DNA from: Clostridium guangxiense | GTDB taxonomy: Bacteria > Bacillota > Clostridia > Clostridiales > Clostridiaceae | Length of the DNA: 64,000 nucleotides | Direction: 5' to 3' | NCBI RefSeq assembly: GCF_021043395.1 | Contig: NZ_JAJNKE010000010.1 | Location: forward strand, 35,378-99,377 | Shown: positions 63,697 to 64,000 of the stretch, one piece after another | How positions within the stretch are numbered: position 1 is the stretch's first letter | Layout: every line of letters starts with the position of its first letter | Position numbers and translations under genes: made by a program | Notes under the pieces: generated by a model | Databases searched by the model: none | Seen by the model: only the letters and a program-made list of their open reading frames with translations | What the model was told of the DNA's origin: nothing

Positions 63697-64000
63697 TCCT
63701 TCTAGAATAAGATAAAAGCATTTTCAATAATAAATTCTATAAATCTAAGGTGAAAAAATTCCTCCGTACCTACGGAATTTTAGATGTAAACTCGTGCAAT
63801 CCACTATATAAATTTTTATAATTTATTTTATAGGGCTGTCGCACCAAATATATTAAGTTATAATTTGTAAAAATTGTGAAGCAATAACTAATTTTTTTCG
63901 CCTAAAAAGAAGGCGAAAAAGCTAAGACCAGCTAGTAATAGTCAATAGTTTAAAGAAAAAAAGTTAGAAATATTTTTAAAATAAAAAAGTGTATAGCAAA

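Overview
The window looks like chromosome from a low-GC, endospore-forming Clostridium close to the C. acetobutylicum group. Reasons: strong AT bias, AGGAGG ribosome sites, T-box and TPP-riboswitch control, and many sporulation genes (cotS family, yabG, sipL, spoIIR, ypeB, a spore photoproduct lyase-like gene). The order yabG - veg - ispE is the ancestral Firmicute order, but here a ~20.5 kb block separates yabG from veg.

Layout. 1-2173: a PEP-synthase-like phosphotransferase running off the left edge. 2318-11846: thiamine region with two TPP-riboswitch operons, thiS-thiF-thiG-thiH-tenI and thiD-cytX-thiM-thiE, with a DUF2971 gene and manA between them. 11848-13964: a decayed stretch (TetR remnant, DUF2520 remnant, panB with two internal deletions) ending in an intact panC. 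14056-22968: an orphan solute-binding lipoprotein, a lactate dehydrogenase tail, and a spore-coat locus of four CotS-like proteins and two GT4 glycosyltransferases ending in yabG.

22969-43399: accessory block. First comes a complete-looking TOMM (azole-modified RiPP) cluster at 23280-32106. It has a 46-residue precursor with a Cys/Ser/Thr-only tail, a PNPOx-like flavoprotein, a small membrane protein, an ocin-ThiF-like partner, a YcaO cyclodehydratase, a SagB-type dehydrogenase, a B12-type radical SAM enzyme, an HEXXH putative protease and an ABC exporter. It is followed by a truncated XRE regulator fused to a second copy of the yabG 3' end, then a BirA-operator biotin operon (bioY-bioD-bioA), then a third yabG 3' end. 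So yabG's 3' end occurs three times, each copy closing a module, which marks a recurrent insertion site. The rest of the block holds an MFS/ArsR pair, a HAD phosphatase, mscL, T-box-brnQ and a GNAT gene.

43400-53000: core genes veg, sipL, ispE, a nucleosidase-like gene, an SPL-like radical SAM gene, a LysM membrane protein, spoIIR, a UgtP-like glycosyltransferase and ypeB. 53093-56929: a small accessory patch with an HTH/membrane pair, a broken GNAT gene, a double-GNAT protein and a probable ADP-ribosyltransferase. Near-identical 34-nt direct repeats flank the last three. 56973-63545: ddl, DUF1934, pyrG, small unknown genes, rho and rpmE. I saw no tRNA, rRNA, CRISPR array or intact transposase/integrase.
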